Shown one piece after another: positions 29,435-38,944 of a stretch of 64,000 nucleotides of DNA (position 1 is the stretch's first letter; the number at the start of each line of letters is the position of its first letter). This DNA comes from Pseudonocardia sp. N23 (GTDB lineage: Bacteria > Actinomycetota > Actinomycetes > Mycobacteriales > Pseudonocardiaceae), in assembly GCF_002583555.1 (NCBI RefSeq), contig NZ_BEGX01000028.1:111308-175307 (forward strand). Direction: 5' to 3'. Position numbers and translations under genes: made by a program. The notes beneath the pieces were generated by a model, which worked only from the letters and a program-made list of their open reading frames with translations, was not told the origin of the DNA and did not search any database.

Positions 29435-31329
29435 CCGCACCCGTCGATCCCCGCCTGACCGCCCTGCGCACCCTGCTCGACGGCCGCTGGGCCGACGTCC
29501 GCGCGGAGGTCCGTGAGCAGATGGGCCGCTTCCGGCCCGTCGAGCCCGGGCTCTCGACCGAGGACTACCGCGCCCGCGTGCTGGAGCTGATGCACGAGCT
29601 GGCCGCCACCAAGCGCCCGCACGCCGGGTTCGCGCCCGAGTACGGCGGCGAGGGCGACATCGGCGGGACCGTCGTCAGCTTCCAGGCGCTCGGCTACGGC
29701 GACCTCTCGCTGCTGGTCAAGGCCGGGGTGCAGTGGGGTCTGTTCGGTGGTGCGGTGCAGGTGCTGGGCACTTCACGTCATCACGACGAGTACCTGCGCC
29801 GGATCATGGACGGCGAGCTGCTGGGCTGCTTCGCGATGACCGAGACCGGGCACGGCTCCGACGTCCAGCACCTGCGCACGACCGCGACCTACGACCCGGA
29901 CACCCACGAGTTCGTGATCGACACCCCGGAGCCGGGGGCGCGCAAGGACTACATCGGCAACGCCGCGCGCGACGGCCGGATGGCGGTGGTCTTCGCCCAG
30001 TTGGTGACCGCCGGGGAAACCCATGGCGTGCACGCCTTCCTCATGCCCATCCGTGACGACGCCGGCACCTCCATGCCGGGCGTCACCATCTCGGACTGCG
30101 GCGAGAAGGCCGGGCTCAACGGCGTCGACAACGGGCGCCTGGTGTTCGACCACGTCCGCGTCCCGCGCGAGGCGCTGCTCAACCGGTTCGCCGACGTCGC
30201 CGAGGACGGCACCTACTCCAGCTCGATCGAGAACGAGAACCGCCGCTTCTTCACCATGCTCGGCACGCTCGTCCGCGGCCGGATCAGCGTCGCGGGCGGG
30301 GCGGGCAGCGCCGCGCAGAAGGCGCTCGCGCTCGCGATCCGCTACGGCGCGCAACGTCGCCAGTTCTCCGACCCGACGACGGGCGAGGAGGTCGCGCTCC
30401 TGGACTACCGCGCCCACCAGCGCAAGCTGCTCCCCGCCCTCTCCACGACCTACGCCCTGCACTTCGCGCAGGAGGACCTCGTCGCGGAGATGCACCGCAT
30501 CCAGGCGCCGGGCGCCGTCGTCACCGATGAGAAGGCCCAGCGCGACCTGGAGTACCGGGCGGCTGGCCTCAAGGCCGTCGCGACCTGGCACGCGACCGCG
30601 ACGATCCAGGCCTGCCGCGAGGCCTGCGGTGGCGCCGGATACCTCGCCGAGAACCTGTTGCCGCAGCTCAAGGCCGACTCCGACGTCTTCACGACGTTCG
30701 AGGGCGACAACACCGTCCTGCTCCAGCTGCTGGCCAAGGGCCTGCTGTCGGATTACGGCCACCGCGTCGGGTCACTGGGCCCGGTCGGGACGGCCCGGTT
30801 CGCTGCAGGGGTCGCGGCGGAGGCGGTCGCGGAGAAGACCGGGCTGAACAAGCTGCCGCACCGGCTGACGAAGATCGACCCGCGCGACGCCGCCACGCAG
30901 CGGGCGCTGCTGCACGACCGCGCCGAGCACCTGCTGGCGAGCCTCGCGCGCAGGCTGCGACCGGCCCTCCGTCCCGGAAATGATCAGTTCGGCATCTTCA
31001 ACGACGCGCAGGACCACCTCCTGCACGCCTCCCGAGCGCACGTCGAGGCCACGGTGTACGACGCGATCGCCACCGCGGTGGAACAGGTCTCCGACGCCCC
31101 GGCCCGCGACCTGCTCGCCCAGGTCCGCGACCTGCACGCGCTGTCGGTCATCGAGGCCGACCGGGCGTGGTTCCTGGAACACGGGCGGCTCACCGTCGCC
31201 GAGTCGCGCGCCGTCACGGCAGGGGTCAACGACCTCTGCGCGAGCCTGCGCCCGCACGCCCGGCTGCTCGTCGACGCCTTCGCGATCCCGGAGAACTGGC
31301 TGGACTGCCCCCTGCTGCACGTGTCCTGA
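29431..31329 (+). CDS. Acyl-CoA dehydrogenase/oxidase-like flavoenzyme (FadE5 position)
   Basis: A 632-residue flavoprotein, longer than a typical 380-residue acyl-CoA dehydrogenase. It has CFAMTETGHGSDVQHL (flavin region), EKAGLNGVDNG, CGGAGYLAENLLPQ and FTTFEGDNTVLLQLLAKGLL, where the Glu is the expected catalytic base in the acyl-CoA-oxidase arrangement, plus a C-terminal helical extension. It oxidises acyl-CoA to enoyl-CoA; whether electrons go to ETF or oxygen cannot be told. GTG 29431 overlaps the TetR stop. Its place corresponds to FadE5 (Rv0244c). Confidence 0.88.
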   Translation: MTAPVDPRLTALRTLLDGRWADVRAEVREQMGRFRPVEPGLSTEDYRARVLELMHELAATKRPHAGFAPEYGGEGDIGGTVVSFQALGYGDLSLLVKAGVQWGLFGGAVQVLGTSRHHDEYLRRIMDGELLGCFAMTETGHGSDVQHLRTTATYDPDTHEFVIDTPEPGARKDYIGNAARDGRMAVVFAQLVTAGETHGVHAFLMPIRDDAGTSMPGVTISDCGEKAGLNGVDNGRLVFDHVRVPREALLNRFADVAEDGTYSSSIENENRRFFTMLGTLVRGRISVAGGAGSAAQKALALAIRYGAQRRQFSDPTTGEEVALLDYRAHQRKLLPALSTTYALHFAQEDLVAEMHRIQAPGAVVTDEKAQRDLEYRAAGLKAVATWHATATIQACREACGGAGYLAENLLPQLKADSDVFTTFEGDNTVLLQLLAKGLLSDYGHRVGSLGPVGTARFAAGVAAEAVAEKTGLNKLPHRLTKIDPRDAATQRALLHDRAEHLLASLARRLRPALRPGNDQFGIFNDAQDHLLHASRAHVEATVYDAIATAVEQVSDAPARDLLAQVRDLHALSVIEADRAWFLEHGRLTVAESRAVTAGVNDLCASLRPHARLLVDAFAIPENWLDCPLLHVS

Positions 31330-31333
31330 CGCT

Positions 31334-31399
31334 CCGCCGAGTTCGACCTCAGCCTGCTTCGATCATGCTCGGGAGCAGGCTGGCGTCGACACTCGGCGG
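31334..31399. repeat. Family C composite palindrome, copy 2
   Basis: Outer arms CCGCCGAGTTCGAC (31334-31347) and GTCGACACTCGGCGG (31385-31399, one extra base) enclose perfect 8-bp inner arms AGCCTGCT / AGCAGGCT (31351-31358, 31374-31381). It lies between two convergent genes and would suit a bidirectional terminator. Confidence 0.75.
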
Positions 31400-31418
31400 C
31401 GGGTTCGACGGGCCGCCG

Positions 31419-32150
31419 TCAGGGCTGCGCGGCGAGGAACTGGCGCTCGAGCTCGGGGTAGAGCAAGCGCTGGTCGTCGGACAGCGCGGACTTCACCTGC
31501 CGGCTGAAGTCGTCGACGGAGACCTCTGCCGCACCCGCCTCCAGCCCGTCGAGGGCAGCGGTGGCAACGGTCGCAGCCTCGACCTTCGGGCTGTCGACGC
31601 CGATCGTGAGGTCGGTGTCGACGAAGCCGACGTGCACGCCGACGACCTCGGTCTTCTGCTGCCGCAGCTCGATGCGGGCCGCGTTCGTCCAGGCCCAGAC
31701 GGCCGCCTTCGAGCCGGCGTAGGTCGACAGCGCGGGCGGTGCCACCCAGGAGACGACCGAGAGCATCGTGACGACGGCGCCGCCGCCGTTGACGGCGAGC
31801 ACCGGCGCGAAGGCCTGCGTCAGCCCGACGACGCCCAGGTAGTTGGTCTCGATCTCGCGGCGGGCCTGGTCGAGCGGCGCTGTGAGCGGCGTGCTGAACC
31901 CGGCGACACCGGCGTTGTTGACCAGCAGCGTGACGTCCCTCAGCTCGGCGGCGACAGCCGCGATCCTGCCGGGGTCGGTGACGTCGAGCCGCACGGGCAC
32001 GATTCGCGGGTCGGTCACCTCGACGCTCGACTCGTCGCGGGCCCCGGCGTAGACCTTGCTCGCGCCGCGGGCCAACAGCTCGGCGACGAACGACCTGCCG
32101 ATGCCCCGGTTGGCACCGGTCACCAGTGCGACTGCTCCCGTGATCTCCAT
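31419..32150 (-). CDS. Short-chain dehydrogenase/reductase
   Basis: A 243-residue classical SDR: ALVTGANRGIG at the N-terminus, LLVNNAG, and the active site YAGSK with an upstream Ser in MLSVVSW. The substrate is unknown. ATG 32150 follows GAGGAG. The upstream region carries a dyad (32212-32223) that is repeated before the neighbouring TetR gene, so TetR control is likely. Confidence 0.9.
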   Translation of the reverse strand: MEITGAVALVTGANRGIGRSFVAELLARGASKVYAGARDESSVEVTDPRIVPVRLDVTDPGRIAAVAAELRDVTLLVNNAGVAGFSTPLTAPLDQARREIETNYLGVVGLTQAFAPVLAVNGGGAVVTMLSVVSWVAPPALSTYAGSKAAVWAWTNAARIELRQQKTEVVGVHVGFVDTDLTIGVDSPKVEAATVATAALDGLEAGAAEVSVDDFSRQVKSALSDDQRLLYPELERQFLAAQP

Positions 32151-32211
32151 GGAACGACTCCTCATCGTGTGCGAGCTCTCGTAGTACGTGAACGTCGTCG
32201 GAGAACTAAAT

Positions 32212-32223
32212 ATGACCGGTCAT
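32212..32223. promoter_or_regulatory. TetR operator before the SDR gene
   Basis: Perfect palindrome ATGACCGGTCAT, 62 bp upstream of the SDR start. The wider context TATGACCG.TC.TCTTG is shared with 32841-32857 in front of the TetR gene. Confidence 0.7.
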
Positions 32224-32259
32224 CTTGACTTCGACACACGGAGCCCGTGCCCGGGGCGC

Positions 32260-32832
32260 TCACCCGAGCAGGACACCGAACGTGACGTCGAACCACTCCC
32301 CCAGCACCGCCGGCTCCCCCGAGGTCTTCACCCGCGCGATCGCACCCTCGAACCCGTCGAGCACGTAGCGGGCGAGCACCTGCGGGTCCGGCCCGGGACG
32401 CAGGTCCCCCACCTGCCGGGCCTCGGCGAGCGCCGCCGCGACCGCGGCCGTCCACTGGTCGAGCCCCGCAGCCACCTGCGCCCGCAGCTGCGCGTTCGTC
32501 GCGGGAACGCCGGTGCTGAAGTTCCCCAGCAGGCAGCCGTGCGGGCCGTACTCGCGGGTACGGCGTTCAGCCACGGACTGCAGATGCTCCCGCAGCCGCT
32601 GCAGCGGCGGGCCGCTGCGCACGTAGAGCTCGTCGAGGCCGCTGTCGGCCACGTAGCGCCGGGTGATCTCGACCGCCAGCTCCTCCTTGCCGGAGAAGTG
32701 GTTGTAGAACGACCCCTTGGGCACGTGCGCGGCGTCCACCAGGTCCTGGATGCTCGCGCCCTGGAAGCCCTTCTCGAGGAACACGCCTGTGGCGTTCTCG
32801 ACGATCCGCGACCTCACACTGACCTGTGGCAC
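32260..32832 (-). CDS. TetR-family regulator
   Basis: A 190-residue TetR with the N-terminal helix-turn-helix ASIQDLVDAAHVPKGSFYNHFSGKEELAVEI and the GCLLGNFS segment typical of AcrR/YcdC-like repressors with a TetR_C domain. It is encoded just upstream of the SDR gene on the same strand. Shared operator-like sequences before the SDR gene and before its own start support repression of both. Confidence 0.92.
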   Translation of the reverse strand: MPQVSVRSRIVENATGVFLEKGFQGASIQDLVDAAHVPKGSFYNHFSGKEELAVEITRRYVADSGLDELYVRSGPPLQRLREHLQSVAERRTREYGPHGCLLGNFSTGVPATNAQLRAQVAAGLDQWTAAVAAALAEARQVGDLRPGPDPQVLARYVLDGFEGAIARVKTSGEPAVLGEWFDVTFGVLLG

Positions 32833-32840
32833 GTCTCCAA

Positions 32841-32857
32841 TATGACCGATCGTCTTG
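32841..32857. promoter_or_regulatory. TetR operator before its own gene
   Basis: The sequence TATGACCGATCGTCTTG is an imperfect version of the palindrome at 32212-32223 and begins 9 bp before the TetR start. This arrangement suggests autoregulation. Confidence 0.6.
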
Positions 32858-32868
32858 GCCCTGTCAAC

Positions 32869-33648
32869 TCAGCCCTTCGACGTGAGCACCCGCGGGCCCG
32901 ACTCGGTCACCGCGATCGTGTGCTCGACGTGCGCGGCGCGGCTGCCGTCGGCGGTGCGCAGCGTCCAGCCGTCCTCGTCGTGGCGGTAGCGGTCGGTCCC
33001 ACCGGCGATGAGCATCGGCTCGATCGCGAACACCAGCCCGGGTTCCAGGCGCATCCCGCGGCCGCGCTTGCCCTCGTTGGGGACGTGCGGGGCCTCGTGC
33101 ATCTGCCGGCCGACGCCGTGCCCGCCGTGGTCGGCGAGCATCCCGTAGCGAGCCGCGCGGGCCACGGCCTGGATGGCGTGCCCGACGTCCCCGAGGCGGT
33201 TCCCGGCAAGGGCCGCGTCGATCCCCGCCAGCAGCGACCGCTCCGCGGTGTCGATCAGGGCGAGGTCCCCCGGGTCGGCGGCGCCCACGACGAAGCTGAT
33301 CGCCGAGTCGGCGCACCAGTCGTCGAGATGCACCGCGAGGTCGATGCTGACGAGGTCGCCGTCGGCCAGCACCTGCGGGCCCGGCACGCCGTGCACGACG
33401 GCGTCGTTGACGCTGATGCACGTCACGGCCGGGTACGGCGTCGGGGCGAAGCGCGGGTGGTAGTTCAGGAAGGTCGGCCGCGCCCCGGCGCCGGCGACCA
33501 GCTCGCTTGCGGCGGCGTCGAGGTCGGACACCCGCACACCGGGGACGGCCTGCGCGCGGACTGCGGCCAGCACGTCGGCGACGACCGCGCCCGCCGCGGC
33601 GATCGCGTCGATCTCCGACGGCGTCTTCAACTCGACCACTGCACACAC
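32869..33648 (-). CDS. map: Methionine aminopeptidase, type I
   Basis: A 259-residue enzyme that removes the initiator Met from new proteins. Expected metal ligands are all present: two Asp (SIDLAVHLDDWCADSAISF), His in GGHGVGRQMHEAPHV, Glu in FAIEPML and Glu in AAHVEHTIAV. There is no zinc-finger or SH3-ligand N-terminal extension. GTG 33648 follows GGAAGG; another in-frame GTG lies three codons later. Confidence 0.95.
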   Translation of the reverse strand: MCAVVELKTPSEIDAIAAAGAVVADVLAAVRAQAVPGVRVSDLDAAASELVAGAGARPTFLNYHPRFAPTPYPAVTCISVNDAVVHGVPGPQVLADGDLVSIDLAVHLDDWCADSAISFVVGAADPGDLALIDTAERSLLAGIDAALAGNRLGDVGHAIQAVARAARYGMLADHGGHGVGRQMHEAPHVPNEGKRGRGMRLEPGLVFAIEPMLIAGGTDRYRHDEDGWTLRTADGSRAAHVEHTIAVTESGPRVLTSKG

Positions 33649-33791
33649 CTTCCGCGCGGACGCGACGACGACCCGGCATTGCTACCACGCCGCCGCGTCC
33701 CGCCGTGCAGCATCGGACCGACCCAGCCCCACCGGGCGCAACACCGGTGCGGTCCCGAGGGCGCGGAGACCGGTCCGCGGCGAGCTCAGCG
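33649..33791. other. Intergenic region, map-oxidoreductase
   Basis: Holds the map ribosome-binding site and a probable promoter, with TAGCAAT on the minus strand, and GC-rich inverted segments after the oxidoreductase end. No gene or RNA is recognised. Confidence 0.4.
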
Positions 33792-34721
33792 TCACATCTG
33801 CAGGACGACCTTGCCCATCGCGTGCCCGGACTCGACCGCGGCCAGGGCCTGCGGGGCCTCGTCCAGGGGGCGGACGTCGACGACGTGCGGCGAGAGCGAG
33901 CCGTCGGCGACGAGCGCCGCGACCTCGGAGTAGACGGCCGTCGTGCGGCGGCGTTCGACGTCCCGGCCGCCCAGCTCCTTGACCAGGGACTTGTCGGCGA
34001 TGCTGATCAGGTTCGCCCGGTCCTTCACCAGTTCTGCGATCTCGCGCAGGGCGTCGCCACCGACCATGTCGAACACCGCGTCGACGCCGTCGGGCAGCAG
34101 CTCGCGGACGCGGTCGGCCACCCCCGGGCCGTAGCCGACGAGCGTCGCCCCCAATGACTCGACGAGCTCGCGCTTGCCCTCGCTCGCCGTGCCGACGACG
34201 GCGACCCCGCCGTTGCGGGCGAGCTGGGCCGCGGCCACCCCGACGCCGCCGCCGATGCCGTTGACCAGCAGCGTCGCCCCCTCCGGCAGGCCCAGGGAGA
34301 CGACGCCGTCGTAGGCGGTGCAGACGGCGACGGGCAGCGCAGCGGCATCGGTCCACGACACGTGCGTCGGCTTCGGGGCCGACGACTCGGCCCACAACAG
34401 GCTGTACTCGCCGTACCCGCCGGCGCCGGGTGCGGTGGAGCCGAACACCTCGTCGCCGACCGCGAAGCCCTCGACGTCCTGCCCGACCCCGCGCACGATC
34501 CCCGACACCTCGCGTCCCAGGACGGCGGGGAACTCCGTCGGTACCGGGCCGGGTCCACCGCGCCGCGACTTCCAGTCGGCGGGGTTGATCCCCGCGGCAC
34601 GGACCTCGACGAGCAGCTCCGCCGGCCCGGGCGTAGGGATCGGCAGGTCGAGGAACAGCTGGTTCTCCGGGCCGCCGACGGCACTGAAGCCGTAGGCACG
34701 GAAGGTCTCGGTCGTCGCCAT
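33792..34721 (-). CDS. NAD(P)H:quinone oxidoreductase-like MDR protein
   Basis: A 309-residue medium-chain dehydrogenase/reductase of the zinc-free quinone-reductase type. It has AAGINPADWKSR and VLGREVSGIVRGVG in the catalytic domain and the Rossmann motif NGIGGGVGVAAAQLA near residue 154, ending with MGKVVLQM. No catalytic or structural zinc cysteines are seen. The physiological substrate is unknown. Confidence 0.88.
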   Translation of the reverse strand: MATTETFRAYGFSAVGGPENQLFLDLPIPTPGPAELLVEVRAAGINPADWKSRRGGPGPVPTEFPAVLGREVSGIVRGVGQDVEGFAVGDEVFGSTAPGAGGYGEYSLLWAESSAPKPTHVSWTDAAALPVAVCTAYDGVVSLGLPEGATLLVNGIGGGVGVAAAQLARNGGVAVVGTASEGKRELVESLGATLVGYGPGVADRVRELLPDGVDAVFDMVGGDALREIAELVKDRANLISIADKSLVKELGGRDVERRRTTAVYSEVAALVADGSLSPHVVDVRPLDEAPQALAAVESGHAMGKVVLQM

Positions 34722-34842
34722 GTCCCTGTCCTACCCCGTCCGGCGTCGCGGGGCTTGGCGGCGGGCGCACGAAACCCGGGCGCACCCTCGCGGTCGCCGT
34801 CCCGGCGTCGGACAGCAGTGGGTTGCGGCCCGGTCGTGGCTC

Positions 34843-35013
34843 TCAGCGGGGCGGGCGGAGGTCGTGCAGGTGGTGCTCGACGTCGTGCAGGAAGTACCTG
34901 GCGACGGTGGCGACGGTGACGACGCTGCCGTTGCTGCGGCGGGCGGGCCCGGGCCGGTCGAGCACCCGGGTCCAGTCCTTGCCGTCGGGAACGATCCCGT
35001 CCGCTGCCGTCAT
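34843..35013 (-). pseudogene. DinB-like protein remnant (C-terminal 56 residues)
   Basis: A 56-codon open frame whose sequence DGKDWTRVLDRPG...RSNGS...TVATVARYFLHDVEHHLHDL resembles the C-terminal end of actinobacterial DinB-like (mycothiol-transferase fold) proteins, which are about 160-180 residues. The 5' two thirds are missing. Its ATG overlaps the stop of the glycosyltransferase gene as ATGA, so it might still be translated, but it lacks the metal-binding helices and I treat it as a remnant. Confidence 0.5.
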
Positions 35014-36128
35014 GGTGCCCAGCGTGCCTGGTCGAGCACCGATGCCGGGTCGGGCATCGCCGCGATCTCGGTGCGGACCTCCCGCGCGGCCTCGTGCAGA
35101 CTCCCGTCGGTGACCAGCCTGGTCAGCGTCGCGGCGGTGATCGACCGTGCCGCGACCGAGAGGCCCGCACCGCGGCGGACGACGAGATCGGCGTTGAACC
35201 GGCGGTCGCCGGGGCCGGGGACGAGCAGCTGCGGCGTCCCCGTGGCGAGCGCGGTGAGGACGGTGCCCGCCCCGCCGTGGTGCACCACCGCCGCGGCGTG
35301 TGGGAGGGCGGCCGAGAGCGGCACCCAGCCGACGGTGCGGACGTTGGGCGGCAACGCCTTCCGGGTCAGCCGGTCGGTGGGGCGGACGAGCACGATCTCG
35401 GCGTCGACGTCGGGTGCCGCGGCGACGACGGCCACCATCGGGTCACCCCCGCCCGGTCCGGCGACGGTGGAGCGGCTGACCAGGATCCGCGGCCGGGCGG
35501 TGGGTTCGGTGAGCCAGTCGGGCAGGCCGGCGCCGTCGTCGGGGACCGCGCGCATCGGCCGCCCGCCCCTGACGCCGACGACGCTCGGCGGCGCGATCGT
35601 GAGGATGTCGGCGGGCGGGGGCAGCTCGTCGAGCAGGCCGTGGCGGCGCAGCGCCCGGCGGAACAGCGGGCTGCGGACGACCGCCGCGACCAGCGACGGC
35701 CCGTCGAAGAGCGAGTTCTCCTGCAGCACCGCGGGCACGCCGAGCCGGGCGGCGGCCAGCGCCCCGGCGGGGGCGAGCGGCTCGTGCACGACGACCTCGG
35801 GCGCGAACGCGCGCGCGACGGCCACGACCGGGTCGGCGAGCCCCTCGTTGACGGCACCGAACAGCAGCCCGACCACGTCGGTCCCCGCTGTCCCGGCCAG
35901 CTCGCGGCGGGCGAGGCCGGGGTGGGCGAGCATCGTCCGGGCCGCGCAGCGACGCAGCGACACGTCCTGGGCGACGTCGACGGCGGGCAGGCCACCGAGG
36001 TCGCGGCCGACGGCGTCGCCACCCGAGGCGATCACGACCTCGTGGCCCAGCTCGGCCAACGCGTGCGCCGCCGGGAGCATCGGCAGCAGGTGCCCGACCA
36101 GCGGCGCCGCGACGACCAGGATCCGCAC
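35010..36128 (-). CDS. GT1-family glycosyltransferase (MGT/UGT type)
   Basis: A 372-residue GT-B glycosyltransferase like those that decorate macrolides and other natural products. N-terminal acceptor domain: RILVVAAPLVGHLLPMLPAAHAL. C-terminal nucleotide-sugar domain: VGWVPLSAALPHAAAVVHHGGAGTVLTAL with the characteristic HHGG.GT loop, then GTPQLLVPGPGDRRFNADLV. GTG 36128 begins one base after the aminotransferase stop. No biosynthetic cluster adjoins it, so the acceptor is unknown. Confidence 0.9.
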   Translation of the reverse strand: MRILVVAAPLVGHLLPMLPAAHALAELGHEVVIASGGDAVGRDLGGLPAVDVAQDVSLRRCAARTMLAHPGLARRELAGTAGTDVVGLLFGAVNEGLADPVVAVARAFAPEVVVHEPLAPAGALAAARLGVPAVLQENSLFDGPSLVAAVVRSPLFRRALRRHGLLDELPPPADILTIAPPSVVGVRGGRPMRAVPDDGAGLPDWLTEPTARPRILVSRSTVAGPGGGDPMVAVVAAAPDVDAEIVLVRPTDRLTRKALPPNVRTVGWVPLSAALPHAAAVVHHGGAGTVLTALATGTPQLLVPGPGDRRFNADLVVRRGAGLSVAARSITAATLTRLVTDGSLHEAAREVRTEIAAMPDPASVLDQARWAP

Positions 36129-36129
36129 C

Positions 36130-37295
<1,166 letters not shown>

Positions 37296-37296
<1 letters not shown>

Positions 37297-38939
37297 TAGT
37301 CGGCGCCGCCGCGACGGGCGATGGCACGCAGGAGACCGGGCGCGAGACGCGACACCAGCAGCCCCACATGGGCCTCCGCGGTGACGGGCGCCAGCGCCAG
37401 GTCCTTCTCGACGGCACGCACCAGCTTCGCCGCCACCCGGTCCGGGGTGTAGTTGCGACGCCGGTAGGCCTCGGTCGCCGCCTCCCGGCTGCGTCGCTCC
37501 GTCTCCGGGTCCTGCCCGGCGAACCGGGACGTCGCGGTGATGTTGGTGTGCACGAAGCCCGGGCACAGCGCGGTGACGCCGATGCCGTCGCCGGCGAGCT
37601 CGGCGCGCAGGCTCTGCGACAGCGCCAGCACGGCGGCCTTGGTCGTCGCGTAGGCGCTCATCGAGCGGTGCGGCAGGAACGCCGCCGCCGACGCCACGTT
37701 GACGATCGACCCGCCCTCCCCGCGCTCCTGCATCATCGGCACGAACGCCTTGCAGCCGTGCACGACGCCCCACAGGTTGACGTCGACGATCCGCCGCCAC
37801 TCCTGCTCGGTCGTCGCGGTGAAGGGTCCGGCCATCCCGATCCCGGCGTTGTTGACGACGACGTCGGGCACCCCGTGCTCGCGCGCGACATCGGCGGCGA
37901 ACTTCTCCATCGCGCCTGCGTCGGCCACGTCCAGCTCGTACGCGGCGCCGTTCGTGGACGCGGCTGTGTCGGACGCGGCGGCGAGGTCGACGTCCGCACC
38001 GACGACGAACGCCCCGCGCGCCGCGAACGCCTTCGCCGTCTCCCGGCCGATCCCGCTGCCCGCCCCGGTCACGACGACGACCTTCCGCGCCCGGGCCGGC
38101 TCCGGGCCGCCACCGTCGACGTGCGCCTCGATGTCGCGCACCGCACGGGCGACGACGTCGGGCCGGGTCCGCGGCAGCCAGTGCGGCCCGGCGACCTCCC
38201 GCACCCACAGCCGGTCGGCGAAGGTCTCGGCCGACCGTGCCAGCGACGGGCCGACGTAGGCGTCGTCGCGGGGGGCGAGCACCTGCGTCGGCACCTGCGT
38301 GACGCGGCGCTGCGGCGAGCGCACCCGGTCCCCGATGTTGGCGCGGTAGAGCTCCAGCCCGTTGACCGCGGTCCTGGTCGTCGGACGCGCGATCTTCTCG
38401 CGACCGGCCAGCACCGCACCGAAGATCCCGCTGCGCCACGCCAGGACGGGCACGACCGGGAGCCGGAAGAACGAGATGTACCAGGACTTCCGGGCCTGCC
38501 GGCGCCGGTCGCGGGCCGACGCGGTGCGGAACCAGCGGCCGATGTGGTCCAGGCACGGCCCCGAGATCGACGTGTACGACGCGAGCCGGTCGCGGAAGTC
38601 CGGGTCCGTCACGAGGTGCCACGACTGCACGGAGCCCCAGTCGTGTGCGAGCAGGTGCACGGGCCGGTCGGGGCTCACGGCGTCGATCACGGCGGCGAGG
38701 TCGGCGGCCAGCCGGTCGACCCGGTAGGCGTCGCGGCGCCGCGGCGCCTCCGACTCCCCCGCGCCCCGCACGTCGTAGGTGACGACGTGGTGGTCGACGG
38801 CGAGGTCGGCGACGACGTCGTCCCACACGTGCTGGTCGTCGGGGTAGCCGTGCACGGCGACGACCGTCGGCATGGAGGCGTCGCCGTGCTCCCGCACCGC
38901 GAGCCGCAGACCGTCGGACGTCCGGATCTCGTCGACCAT
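37296..38939 (-). CDS. ephD: EphD-like alpha/beta hydrolase-SDR fusion
   Basis: A 547-residue fusion. Residues 1-285 are an epoxide-hydrolase-type alpha/beta hydrolase: VHGYPDDQHVW and HDWGSVQ with a nucleophilic Asp. Residues 290-547 are an SDR: VVVTGAGSGIG, VVNNAG, a Ser in NVASAAA and YATTK. The same order is found in mycobacterial EphD (Rv2214c, 592 residues), implicated in epoxy-lipid or mycolate metabolism. The two activities may act in sequence on one lipid substrate (inference). ATG 38939 is used; an in-frame GTG lies three codons upstream. Confidence 0.92.
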
Positions 38940-38944
38940 GCCCG

